A stretch of DNA of 64,000 bases from Macrolepiota albuminosa (Eukaryota > Basidiomycota > Agaricomycetes > Agaricales > Agaricaceae), in contig JAMWFC010000122.1 in the NCBI GenBank assembly GCA_027475525.1, forward strand, positions 186,001 to 250,000, read 5' to 3'. Positions within the stretch are counted from its first letter, which is position 1, and each line of letters starts with the position of its first letter. The position numbers and the translations under genes are program-made. Of this stretch, positions 10,766 to 22,900 are shown one piece after another. The notes below the pieces were generated by a model. It made no database searches. It was not told where the DNA came from and worked only from the letters and a program-made list of their open reading frames with translations.

Positions 10766-12440
10766 TCATTGGTTGCCGTTGCCTGATGCGTCTACGTCCA
10801 TTCTGTTCTGGCCCTTGTCTGAAATGTCTCTCAGCTTTCTCTTCAGTTTGTTCTTGGTCCCTTCGTTGGATACTACGTTCTGTGGGGTGTTTATCAGTGT
10901 GTTTACTGTGTTGCTTTGTTGCTCACTTTTATGAAGCTAGACCGGTGCTTGATAAGAGTCATGGATCTCAGTACGAGAAGCATTTTGAGTTTCCCACCCG
11001 CCAGGTTAACAACCTGGAAAGATAGCTGGACAGAAACGAGGTCTCCCACTCGGAATCTTTCTGGCTTGTAATGTTCATATCTTAAGTTTCCTTCAGTTTT
11101 GTGTGTTGCTCTATTGTGTTGTACTTACGTTGTCCTGTTCCCTTCATTTACCTTCATCTTCGAAAATTGGACCACGTTGTCTTCGGTAATCATGAACCCT
11201 TTCTGCCTTATTTTCTCTGTGAGATTGTACGGGTCTAGTTCCCTGTCCATGGGAATGTGTTGTTTGTTCTTCTCCACATCGCATGCCGGTGTAAATATCC
11301 TGTTCGCGATGTCTAGTGATCTTTCTTGCTGTCCGAGTAACGCGTTGTACCAGCATTCGAGTCGGCCTTCTGAGAACTCAAGTTCAAAGTACTTGCTAAT
11401 CTCCGTTGCTCCTATCATTGCATCGTCGAAATGTTTTGTTCCTAGGCCATCCAGCTTCACGTATTGCTTCATGTATTTCAGTCGTCTGTAGTCGCTGCTT
11501 TATGTGATTAGACTCTGTTATATTGGATCTCATTGAACGCACCTCATGCGCGTTTCTCTTTTCAGTGGCAGGAGATCCTTTTCGCTGATGGCTCCGTATA
11601 CCGTGAAAACTAACTCCTCGTCTGATATATCGCCGTCTTCGTGGACGTACACTAGTCGCCATGAGTGAGGCTTATTTACTTCTTTTGTCTTAATGGCTTC
11701 TGCCCATCTTGGTTCCTGTTGTGTCTTGTATGTTGAGAGTCCGACATACGATGTGCAGTTTGGTTACTTACGGCTTCTGCCCATCTTGGTTCCTGTTGTG
11801 TCTTGTATGTTGAGAGTCCGACATACGATGTGCAGTTTGGTTACTTACGCGTGCAACGCTAGTCAACATAACGTCGTTTTCTTCTTCTCCTTTGTGTATG
11901 GCTTTCTTGATCGCGGTTTCTTGGTTGCGTAATGAGTCTACTGATGTTGAGTGTCTGTAAATGTTGCTTACTTGCTGCCTCTGTGTCGTAATCTGCTCCT
12001 AAGGTCATTTCTGTTATGATATATCTATTGTGGCTCTGTCAGCATAATACACCTGTCGGACAGTGGCTAGACGTACATTGTATTGCTGCTGTGTCTTGAT
12101 ATCCTTCTAGTCTGTTGTGCTATCTGTGTATTCTTTATAGTATCAGGAAGTGATCAGTGAGTGCCTCGACTGTTTTCCTGTGTATGATGTGACGTATCTT
12201 GGTTTACCTATCCCATACCCAACTCGTTTCCTTCCTATCGGCTTCGTCTTTTTTGGTATATGCACTTCGGTTGTTTGGTACCTTCTGTGCCTGTCATCTT
12301 GACGCTTCCCGTAGTCTGTTTCCAATGGTACATTAATTTCTGGCTTCGTTTCTGGCTTCGTTTTATCATCCTCAACTGTTCAGGAACAGACCTTGTGATG
12401 TTCCTCTGTCTCTCTTTCTTTGTCCTCTCATTTGTGAATC
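10766..12440 (-). CDS. Unknown Helitron-block protein (FTVYGAIS family)
   Basis: Multi-exon minus-strand gene of unknown function; the 5' end is approximate. Recognisable exons run from a basic N-terminal part (METDYGKRQDDRHRRYQ, about 12,325) through KPHSWRLVYVHEDGD and ELVFTVYGAISEKDLL (about 11,580-11,680), then YVKLDGLGTKHFDDAMIGAT (about 11,400-11,470), to a C-terminal core LSFQVVNLAGGKLKML followed by a Lys/Arg-rich last exon ending at a TGA at 10,766. A related but decayed copy lies at 62,848-63,760 and shares WRLL, FTVYGAISD and GGKYKMLTVL in the same order, so this is a real protein family carried by repeated elements. A 77-bp tandem duplication (11,695-11,848) lies inside the gene. 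The pattern of beta-strand-like stretches could suit an OB-fold DNA-binding protein, but that is a guess. Confidence 0.65.
11695..11848. repeat. 77-bp tandem duplication A
   Basis: Two adjacent copies start at 11,695 and 11,772. This belongs to a set of fourteen duplications with identical period and is suspected to be an unmerged assembly overlap. Confidence 0.9.
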
Positions 12441-12754
12441 TCTAGTGCGTTGCCCTTCTGAGGTTACGGCTATTAAGGTACAACGTTACGAGTTGTGGAT
12501 CTGTAATGCTTGTGTTCTATCTAAAAGGTCCCGCTGTGCCTTCTGTGAATCTTGTCTTACTGAATTTTTCATTCTACTTGATTTTATTTTGTTCGAAGAA
12601 AGGGATACACCGTTCTTTACGTTATACTGCCTTTCCCTCTTTGATGCAACGTGCAGCTTGCTGCTCTATATAAGTGTCTTTTGTCCACTGTCCTCGATAA
12701 TCCCCTCTCTGCCTCCTCTTTTTTCTCTGTGTGTTTTGTGTCACCATACAAACC

Positions 12755-15596
12755 AATGCCTCCTCGCAAGATAAAGTCTGAAGAGAATAAGGCTCAGACA
12801 CTTGTCGACCAACTCAAGACCATGTGTGTTTTATATTGGTGTCTTTGATTTTTTTTTTTTTTTTTAAAGAAAAAAACTTGTTATCCTCGGTGCAGGAGTG
12901 CGGATAGGTTGCAAGCGTGTGTACAGCTCTTTCAGTTCCGGTCGGTCTTGCTAATTTGCTTATTGTAGCATATTGTGCGGATAGGTTGCAAGCGTGTGTA
13001 CAGCTCTTTCAGTTCCGGTCGGTCTTGCTGATTTGCTTATTGTAGCATATTCGATAGCGTTTCTGCGGCGACAGCTTCTGGATCTGAAACAGGCGACCCA
13101 TCTGCTGGGTGAGTACTCTTTTTGTGTTGTAATCTGTAGTGCTAATGTTCTTTAGGTCTATTGACGGCGGGTCGCCGTCTAAGCGAAAGGTTTCTGCGTC
13201 GCATGATGGGTTCGTGTGTTACTTGTTGTATTTGTGACTATCGTTTTACTTAATGTCTTGGTATCAGTTCTGTTAGTGTTCCTGCCACGCCGTCGCCCAA
13301 GAAAAAGAGGGCTGTGTCCATTCCGTCCGTTGATACACCTGTCATGTTTGTATCCCCGTTTTCCTTGTTACTTTGCTTGACTGCTGCTATGTAGTTGGGC
13401 TATGGCTGGATTGACTGCTGAAGACATGACCTTGTCAAGTGGTCGTGCTGTGTACGTGATTTATGATTTGTTCGCGTTCATGCGCGGTTTGTCTTATGTT
13501 TTGCACTCTCAAGGCGCTCCCGTACCATGACAGAGAAGGCTTTGTTTGCGAGCCAGTCAAGCCCTAAAACTTATGTTTTGCACTCTCAAGGCGCTCCCGT
13601 ACCATGACAGAGAAGGCTTTGTTTGCGAGCCAGTCAAGCCCTAAAATGTCGTGTGCCGGAGCTGCGGCCAAGGCCGCTAGTCCAAATTTGGATGACAATT
13701 TGCACCAAAAAAACTTGTTGAATTGTCTGACGACGATGATGATGACTTGCCTGTTGTGTCAGTGTGGATTGTTTCTTCTGTTATTTGCTTGTGCTCATTT
13801 TGTTCTTTTCGCTTTGGTATAGGATTGCTAAGCGGCCCGTACCTAGGCCGCTTGTTAAGAAGCCTCTTGTTGTCGCGGCGGGCGACGATAACGTCGACGA
13901 TTGGGATGTTGCGGACAATAATAGCGACATGCTATCGGACTTTATTGTCGATGATAGTTCTGCTCCCGATTATGGATTGTCGGAAGATGGCGAGTCTCTC
14001 GTGCCTCGCTATCGGACTTTATTGTCGATGATAGTTCTGCTCCCGATTATGGATTGTCGGAAGATGGCGAGTCTCTCGTGCCTCCCGTCCCCGTTTTGTC
14101 TGCTTTGGCTGCTCCGCTTTCGATTGTCCGCTGGATGCTGTTGAACCGTATGTTTATTTCATTTCATTTTATTTTATTCCCTTTATCTCTGTACCTCATT
14201 TGTTGATGTCTTGCTACAGCATTGATCCTTGTCTCGATCCTGCGGAAGAGCTTGCAGTGGATGCGGTCATGCAGCCTTCTATCCAAGAAAAGTTTATGGT
14301 GTCGACTTATCAAGGACTGCCGTTCCTTAAGTGCGGACCAACGTCTACTATTTTGCTTGCATTTATTCAACTTGTCGACAGGAAACAACTCGTAATCCAG
14401 CCTTTTGGATACGACAAAATGAACAGTGATGGTAAAATCCGTTACGCGCGCATTGGTGTTGTTGCTGAGCATATGAATGAAGACAATTGGACGTGCGTTT
14501 TGCTTATTGTTTTGTATTTTTTTTTTCTGTTCTTATGTATGACTCTTTAAATAGTTCGTTGTCGGCTTCTCTTTTATTCAATCGTCACGCCTTCTACGTT
14601 AACTTGGCCAGGACTGACCCTGTCCAACTCAACGCCCCGAAGCAGCAATTGGCTCTTCGGGATTTGACGGGTCCCTTCTGTGTCTGTATTACCTCTGGAG
14701 TGGTAACTGCCTCACATTTATTTGACAGTTCTGTTCTTGTTGGGAGTCCGTCTGACAAGTATGGTCAGCATCGTATCGAGATTGTTGAATTCCATCAGGA
14801 GTCTCTTTGCCAGTTTGCTGTTTTGGGTTGTGTTTTCAACCTCCCGGACGGTGTTCGAGGTACTCTTTCTGGTAATGGTGTGGCATTTGTTACTCGAGGT
14901 GAGGGTAAAACCCCTACATACAATGTTGGTGAGTCGTGTTTCGTTGTTTTGTTGGTTCTGCGTTTGATGTGACTTCAGACGGTGGGTACGCGACCCCCAA
15001 GTCCAAGAGGCCCTCCGGTATAAAGAGTAACTCAATGTTTACCGAGATGGATGCTCCTGTGTTCAAATCGGCTGGGGTTGCCGATCTGTATAAGCCGGTC
15101 GTTGAGTTTGATCAAAAAGGTTCTTGTTATGCTCGTTTCCAGATGGTGTTCTAACATTTTCTCAGTACCTGTATATGACGGCAGGGTAGAAACCGGTCAA
15201 CCGTTCCGTTTTACGCCCAGTGACTTTGATTCTCTTCCTTCTTGGCGTCCATACGAAAACAACAATGTTGAGGTTCCGGAAAGTTCTGTCGTCAGTGTTG
15301 GTTTCAGTGCCAACTGGTATGAGTCCGGTGGTCACAAGTACGTTGGTGTTCGTTGTGTTTGGATATGTTCTCACGTTTTTCAGGTATCTCACCTTGAACT
15401 TGCTGTTTGTCATTGTGTTGCACGACCCTACTTACGTGATGCGTCTTGTTGAACCTGCTCCTGTGGTGGACCGAACTTGCTGTTTGTCATTGTGTTGCAC
15501 GACCCTACTTACGTGATGCGTCTTGTTGAACCTGCTCCTGTGGTGGACCGTGCCGGTGCCACTAAGGGGAAGGCCAAGTCCAAGGCGCGCAAGTAG
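12755..15596 (+). CDS. Unknown multi-exon protein of the Helitron block
   Basis: The gene starts at an ATG giving MPPRKIKSEENKAQTLVDQL and ends at a TAG after a basic tail, KGKAKSKARK. The first half is a string of small exons coding Ser/Pro/Lys-rich and acidic low-complexity sequence (SPKKKRAVS, a run of aspartates near 13,725). The second half (about 14,216-15,590) looks like a folded domain, with KFMVSTYQGLPFLKCGPT, PVQLNAPKQQLALRDLTGPF, YGQHRIEIVEFHQESLCQFA and DGVRGTLSGNGVAFVTRG. Basic ends and acidic stretches fit a nuclear DNA- or chromatin-associated protein, but I recognise no family. It is divergent from the gene at 10,766-12,440. Four 77-bp duplications fall in it; those at 13,931 and 15,396 hit exons and shift the frame, and the coding sequence is continuous if one copy is ignored. 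Confidence 0.65.
12898..13051. repeat. 77-bp tandem duplication B
   Basis: Copies start at 12,898 and 12,975 and differ by one base (GCTAATTT against GCTGATTT). Intronic position in the gene at 12,755. Confidence 0.9.
13493..13646. repeat. 77-bp tandem duplication C
   Basis: Copies start at 13,493 and 13,570 and look identical. It spans an intron-exon boundary of the gene at 12,755. Confidence 0.9.
13931..14084. repeat. 77-bp tandem duplication D (breaks an exon)
   Basis: Copies start at 13,931 and 14,008 and look identical. The duplication sits inside an exon and shifts the frame by two bases; with a single copy the exon reads on from EDGESLVP into PVPVLSALAAPLSIVRW. Confidence 0.9.
15396..15549. 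repeat. 77-bp tandem duplication E (breaks the last exon)
   Basis: Copies start at 15,396 and 15,473. With both copies the last exon ends early; with one copy it continues from EPAPVVDR into the basic C-terminus. Confidence 0.9.
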
Positions 15597-15639
15597 TTCC
15601 TGCTTTCACCGCTCCTTCTGTCTTTGCTGGTCGACTGCC

Positions 15640-15641
<2 letters not shown>

Positions 15642-15672
<31 letters not shown>

Positions 15673-15675
15673 TAT
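15642..15675. repeat. Poly(A) and (TA)n microsatellite
   Basis: A run of about 15 A is followed directly by about ten TA repeats, just downstream of the gene that ends at 15,596. Confidence 0.9.
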
Positions 15676-15863
15676 TATTCAGCGACCTTCCGCATGGGAG
15701 GCAGGCGGGCGTATGTGACCTCAGTTGTGACCTTAGCCATCTAGCCATCGGACGTTTACTTGTTACCTTGAGCAGTCGTTTTTGTGTCGCGTTGTTTTGA
15801 GATAGTCTCGATATAGACTTTTTGAGCCGTTGTCTGTTTGACCGTTTGTTCACTGAGTGAATC

Positions 15864-16017
15864 TTTCGTCGCGTTACCTTCGGTGGTATTTACTGTGTTA
15901 ATGCTTGTTTATGTAGGCTGTCGCTCTAGCGGTGGTTTATTTTCGTCGCGTTACCTTCGGTGGTATTTACTGTGTTAATGCTTGTTTATGTAGGCTGTCG
16001 CTCTAGCGGTGGTTTAT
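15864..16017. repeat. 77-bp tandem duplication F
   Basis: Copies start at 15,864 and 15,941. It duplicates the edge of the TTATGTAAGC minisatellite that follows. Confidence 0.88.
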
Positions 16018-16232
16018 ATAAGCTGTTGCTCCAGCAGTGGATTATGTAAGCTATTGCTCTAGCGGTGGTTTATGTAAGCTGTCACTCCAGCAATGGTTTA
16101 TATAAGCTGTCGCTCCAGCAGCGGTTTATGTAAGCTGTCACTCCAGCGATGGTTTATGTAAGCTGTCGCTCCAGCAATGGTTTATATAAGCCGCTACTCT
16201 GGACATGGTTTATATAAGCTATCGCTCACTTT
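15905..16232 (+). repeat. Minisatellite of about 30-bp units (TTATGTAAGCTGTCGCTCCAGC)
   Basis: About ten imperfect units with the core GGTTTATGTAAGCTGTCGCT and a variable CCAGCAGC tail lie upstream of the RepHel gene. A reversed set lies just downstream of the same gene, so the pair forms an inverted frame around it. Part of the first two units is duplicated by the 77-bp duplication F. Confidence 0.85.
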
Positions 16233-16511
16233 GATGGTTTTGAGCTATGACGTAATGTTAGTTCAGGTGACCATATTGATGGTTGCTTCATATGTAACTT
16301 GTTTTGTACTCGTGCGTTGATTTCAACGATGATATTGTCTGTGTACGGTGCCTGGCTATTAGTCCGTATATTGCTCGTTGTTTTAAAACATGCGTCGTTC
16401 ACAAGGTATGCATGTATCTAATTTGGCGCAACATCTCTCATGTACGGTTGATAGGGGGCCTACAGTAATTCAACATGCGCGCTCTCAATACCTATGTGTT
16501 CTGTCGAACGC

Positions 16512-16572
16512 CGAGCAATGCTCGATCTATGATACTGAGCGATGCTCGATCCGTGACACTGAACGATGCTAT
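16512..16572 (+). repeat. Short iterated GAGCRATGCTC palindromes
   Basis: Two and a half imperfect units of about 27 bp each carry the palindrome GAGCAATGCTC or GAGCGATGCTC. The site lies about 0.35 kb upstream of the RepHel start. A role as an operator or initiator-binding site is speculative. Confidence 0.5.
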
Positions 16573-16752
16573 CATACCTATACAGAATGGCATACTACCA
16601 TACGGATTGATACAAACACAAATCAGTGTACATGTTTCCTTGCGATTCGAGACTCTATGGGCACCAGGACACACACACATTGGATATTTCCCTTTTTTAG
16701 GGTCAACATACCTAATCGGTGCTATGTTTTTTGTCGGTTCTATATGCCCTGG

Positions 16753-16906
16753 TTATATTATTGTAGAGTTTTGACTGTTCCCGCGACGTTCAAACGATGC
16801 AGGATAACGCGACTTTTTGTGATGCGATCTTATATTATTGTAGAGTTTTGACTGTTCCCGCGACGTTCAAACGATGCAGGATAACGCGACTTTTTGTGAT
16901 GCGATC
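16753..16906. repeat. 77-bp tandem duplication G (upstream of the RepHel start)
   Basis: Copies start at 16,753 and 16,830. The duplication creates an artificial upstream ATG and about 38 extra codons at the front of the RepHel reading frame. Confidence 0.9.
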
Positions 16907-16910
16907 CCTC

Positions 16911-19900
16911 ATGTCCCGTCACGATTTTCTAGCGTGCCTGCGTCGATGCCACCTAGGTCCTATGTTGTGTAACCGCGCGATGAGGAACAATGTATGTAAT
17001 GTTGCATTTGCTATCGAAACTTTACTGCGTGGATACCGTTTGCCTGATACGTGGCCTTGTTTGGACCAACACGTTGTTATTAGCTCAACCCTTTCTGCAG
17101 TAAAATCGTTTGTGGTACCTGGGCTTAGAATATTAGGGTATTCGCATCTATCTGCGTCTAGAGCTTACCGTAGGAGTGGTCGATTGTCCGCGCGCAAGTC
17201 CCTTGGACGTCAAAGATCGCTTCGTAAACCTAAACGTGTCCTCAGACCTATAGGCGGTGGTAAAACTTATGCGTTCTCCTTTGCACAAGTAGATACGTAC
17301 ATCGACGCGAGTCAGGGCAAACACAACCCACGGCACGTATTCAAATTCATCAATCATGCAGATGATGTTGGTTTGCTGTCGTACCCGATTACTGCAGGGT
17401 ACGTGCATGCTAGGCTGCCTTTGTCTACCCTTTCACAACATCTCACGTTGAAGCAGCTACGATCCGTAGCGCGTATACATGGGATTGCGCTCCCTAAGCG
17501 TTTTAGAGCGTCACATCCAAGTGATTTGTTTAATTCTCACAGTTGCTCAAAATGTGTTAGTTGGTCTACTGTATTGACGGCTGATCTCAGTTCACAAGCA
17601 AGAAACACGCTGAGACGCTCCGTGGTGCGTAATCAAAAGCATGAAGTTGTTCTTGAGGCAGATGTTCGGGGCCCTGACAAGCCCGAATTTCCTCCTGCGC
17701 CTCTTACACCAAGCCTAACTACTCAAATCATACGCGACTTTTGCAACAAAACAGGTCCAGCACAATTAGAAGAAAGTGGTTGCGCTGTTTGTGGTTTGCT
17801 GCGCCCAGTTAAGGATATGCATACTCTAAAAAGTATGAAAGGGTTTCTCGGTGTGTTATCTGCCAAAGGAGTTACCAGAGTGGAGAGGCGTTCAGGAACG
17901 GAATCTGTGAGAGAAATAAAAGGCCCGGTGTTGGATCATAGATGCAATTCTGTCTGTTCAGAGTGCAGGATCCCATTGTTGAAGGGCAAAGTTCCTAAGT
18001 ATGCACTTGCAAACGGTTTTTGGATTGGTGCTGTTCCAGTTGTTTTATCCCGTTTAAATTGGGTTGAACAGCTCCTTGTCGCCAAAGTACGTAGGTCTCT
18101 CTGTTTCACACACGTGTCGTCCTCGGGTCTCAGCAAAATGAACGCACATTTGATTGCTTTTGAATCTCCCGTTGAAAAGGTTTACCATGTACTGCCTCCT
18201 CCGAGGGCTGACATGGATGATGTTTTAGCTATTCTATTTACAGGGCCTTGTCAGCCTACTGGGGAAGATCTCAAACGATTGCCTTTGCTCGTCCGCCGAA
18301 ACGCTGTGAAGCAGGCATTGGAATGGCTCAAGCTTAATCATTCTGCTTATACGGACATTGAAATATGCGATAGCAATCTTGACGACTATCCAGAAGATAC
18401 ACCACCAGTAAAGATCGTTTACAAAGAGTCTCTGGAGGAAAACAGAACAGTTGACCCTGCCGTTTACAAAGTTGATGGAGATAATGGGGTATCAGCCGGG
18501 GATTGTCCTTTTGTCGTGCATGGACTGACGGGTGAGAGCCTATCAGCAAAAACAAAAGATGAGCTTAAAGGTATTGCTTTAAAGCACTGGCACTCCAATG
18601 GCAAAGCACTGCTAGTTGGACATTCATCCCGTCCGGTTAATTGGATGAAGGACGCAACTGTTTATCCTCAAATGTTTCCCTGGTTGTTTCCGTATGGCTT
18701 TGGGGGTCCAGGCTGTGTAAAAGGCTGTATCTCTGTTAAGGTTCACAAAGGCAATCTCCTCATGTATCATGATAAGCGGTTCCAGAGAGATACTGGCTTT
18801 CCCTTTGCGGCATTCAGTCACGAGCAGATCAGAGCCGCAACTACAGGGGGGTTTCTGGCGATTGAAAGAAACGACTTTGCTCATATTGCTGAACGCATAG
18901 CAAGTCTCGACGTGGAATTACTCAGAAGTATGGCTGATCGTATGGCCAAAGGCGAGATTATCAAGCCCACAAACCAGGAGGAACAGAAATGTTTCAAAGT
19001 TATTGAAGACGTTGATGCTGTGTCGGGCCGGATCGACGGGTCTCCAATAACAAAAAAACATATGAGAAACGAGATATGGTCATTAGTGATTGACAAAGGC
19101 GCGCCTTCTTGGTTTATAACGTTGTCGCCTGTGGATATCAGACACCCTATATGTCTGTACTATGCCGGTGATAATATAAAGTTTGAACCTGATATATTAT
19201 TACCTTCTGACACTGCATATCGACTTATTGCACGTAATCCTGTTGCAGGGGCCAGATTCTTTCATTTTATGGTGTCTGCTTTCATAAAGCACGTATTGGG
19301 TGTTGATACTGAACACGAAGGCTTGTACGGTCACACGTCTGCATACTACGGGACAGTCGAGCAGCAAGGTAGACTTACCTTGCATCTGCATATGCTCCTT
19401 TGGCTTCGTGGAAGTCTATCACCTGAGGAAGCTCGTCGGAAAATCATGGACCCCTCATCTGATTTTCAGAGGGCCCTAGTGGAATATCTGGAATCTGCCT
19501 TCACCGGCGACTTCCTTACTGGGACAATGGACGAAGTAATAGATAACATTGAAAAATCCAAGAAGATGCCAGAATATATTGATCCCACGCGGACGATGCC
19601 CCAGCCCCCTCCTCCCGATCATTTGTGTCGGAGTAAACAAGAAACTTCAATCAACAAACTCTCAGTACCAACAGCCCGTGATGCTTCTACGGACAATATA
19701 CCCGATGCTGGTCAATCTGACCCTCGGGCACTGCCCCAGGAGTGTGTCGGATGTGAGGAGACATCTAATTGGTGGACTCAATTCCGTAACACTGTAGATG
19801 ACATTGTATTTAGGTCAAATGTGCATACCTGCCATACATCATATAAGAAGGACGGAAGTAAAAAATTAGGCAAAGAGAATAAAGGGTGTCTAGACAACAA

Positions 19901-22900
19901 ATGGGGCAGATGTAAGGCTCGGTTTCCCAAAGAACTCTTTCAACAGACTGAAGTCGACCCTCTAACAGGTGCGCTCAATATGCGTAAAGCGGAACCATGG
20001 CTGAACACATTCACCGCATCTTTGAGTTATTTGTTTAGATGCAACACTGATGTAACTAGTCTTCGTTCGGGAACGGCGGTCAGGGGTGTCCTTTTATATG
20101 TCACTAAATATATAACTAAATCATCGCTTAAAACGTACACAGCATTTGAGGCTGTTGGCACAGTGCTCACAAAATACCAAGATATTGTTAACGGACCTCT
20201 CCCACAGCAAGAAAAAGCAAGGTCTCTCATGACAAAAATGGCTAATGTAATGAGTGCAAAGTCAGAAATGGGTTCCCCGATGATATGTATGTACCTTCTT
20301 GGTAACCCCGATCATTACACCGACCATAAATTCACCAATCTTCATTGGCCCAGCTTCGTCCGCGAGGTCAAACGTGCTTGGCCCGACGATCAGCCAACTG
20401 ACAGTTCATACGGATCTGACAAAATAGCGATCATCAGAAAGAAAGGCCGAGTGGTGGGACTATCTCCTGTGTTTGACTACATATACCGTGGCATAGAATT
20501 GCGCAACATGACATTGTACAAATGGGCTTCTAGATGCGAACGAGTAAAATCAACTCGTAGAGGGAACAAAAGTTGCAAGTCTAAATCGGCCAACACGCTG
20601 ACCGTCAACTTTACAGACGATCATCCCTTGTCGGACTCCCATGCTACCCTTGTATATCCGCCAGGGCAGAAGCGCGTGCCCAATTTCATTGGTCCTACTC
20701 TTCCAAGGCGTGATAAAGGGGATAGAGACGAATACTGCGTCACAATGCTTACCTTATTCAAGCCTTGGCGTTCAGGTGCTGATTTAAAAAACAAGTATGA
20801 TTTATGGAGCACGGCATTCGACAACCATCATTTTACCGAAAGGCAACTGTGTCTTATGGCTAATATGAATATTAAGTATGAGTGTTTGGATGCCCGTGAC
20901 GATTTCTATGCACAGTTGAAGCGAGGCGGTGTGGCATTCCCGGGAATGGACAATTCAGTTTCCAATGTCAGAGATATCGAACAAAAGGATCATATGGACG
21001 ACGAAGATAACGGACAACCTGAGGACTACGGGATAGACCTTGACTGTAGTAATGAGCTTGGCAAAACCGAACTAAAACGTCGGAGAGATATGGCTATTAT
21101 GACTTCCACCATGACGAGCCTGAATTGGGATAAGCCTGTAATGGGCCAAACCTCCCCTGTTACAACGAAGCATTCACCTTCTGTGTCAGACATGCCCAGT
21201 ACTTACTGGAGACATAAGGTCAGTGAAACTCGTGCGTCCATACTAAAAGATAGGCAAAAAGACATGTCGTCTGTTCGTGAACAGCGCGTTGGAAGATCGG
21301 ACGAACAAAACAAGCCGGGCATTGTGGAAGTATGTGATCGTAGTTTCCTAGAGAAAAAACATTTAAATATCAAATGGGAACCCACCATATCCGAAATTAC
21401 TACCAGTTTCAATCTCAATGAGGAACAAACCAGAGCATTTAGAATAGTGGCTAACCACGCTGCCACTTCTAACCCCGAACAGTTGAGAATGTATATGGGG
21501 GGTATGGGGGGCACCGGGAAAACGCAGGTGCTTAAGGCGCTGTCCCAATACTTTGCAGCCCGTGGAGAATCTCATAGGTTTGCAGTGGTTGCTCCTACCG
21601 GCACCGCAGCATCATTGTTAGGTGGATCGACTTACCATTATCTGTTTGGAATTAATGATATGGTACGCGACTCTCCGGCACAACTGGCTCAAGTAAAGTC
21701 ACGCCTTATCGGGGTGCAATATGTATTTTTTGACGAAGTGTCCATGTTGTCTTGCAGGGATATGTACAAGATATCAGCGCGCCTTGCTCAGATTACAGGT
21801 CTGTCGCACCTCCCTTTTGGTGGTATGAACATGGTGTTTGCTGGCGATTTTGCTCAGCTGCCGCCAGTAACTGGCCGTGAGAATGCAGCGCTGTACAGTC
21901 GCAGTGTGGGTATGCGATCTATAGATCTGAACGAACAAAAGGCTGCATTGGGTAAAGCAGTTTGGCACCAGGTTACTACAGTAGTCATATTGAGACAGAA
22001 TATGAGACAGACAATGCAAAGTCCAGACGACAAATCCTTTAGAACGGCCCTCGCTAACATGAGGTATCGAGCATGCACCAAAGACGATATCCAGTTCCTG
22101 GAGTCTCGGCGAGTCTCCAATCTTTCAGACTCCTCGCTTCTCAATGATGACTTCCGTAATGTGTCTATCATAACAGCACACAACATAGATAAAGATGCTG
22201 TCAATGTGGTTGGAAGTAGCAGATTTGCCCTGGAGAGTGGACTCGAGCTGACAGATTTCTTTAGCGAAGATACTGTACTTGACAAGGGTGACGAGAGCAC
22301 ATGCCAAGGTAAAGGTCGAGGAGCATCAGGTAGAAACAGAGTTCCTCTACACTCCTCTATTCAGAATATTCTATGGGAGCAGCCTCCGTCATCCACATCT
22401 GGTCAAGTTGCAGGCAAACTGTCGCTATGCGTCGACTTACCTATTATCATTAAGACTAACATTGCCACCGAGCTCTGTATCACAAATGGTCAAGAAGGTT
22501 ACGTATATGGATGGAAGTCATGTACGGGTTCTGTTGGTCAACGTATGATAGACACGCTGTTTGTAAAACTGAAGAATCCACCGCATCACGTACAAATAGA
22601 AGGTCTTCCTGAAGACGTAGTACCAATAACTAGAAGCACTGTTTCGACTGAATGCAGTCTACCTAACGACCAAAAGATTACAATTTCGCGATCACAAATC
22701 GAAATACTCGTCAACTATGCTATAACCGATTACGCTAGCCAAGGGAAGACTAGGCCTTTTAATCCTGTTGACTTGTTCAAATGTCAATCCCATCAGGCTT
22801 ACTATACAGCACTGTCCCGAAGCGCTACTGCAGCCGGCACTATTATAATACGTGGATTTGACAGAACCGTCATTCAAGGAAAAGCAACTGGCGCACTACG

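Noticed and set aside
16797..16910. N-terminal 38 codons of the RepHel frame
   Set aside because: They exist only because of the 77-bp duplication; the ATG at 16,911 is the first one outside it.
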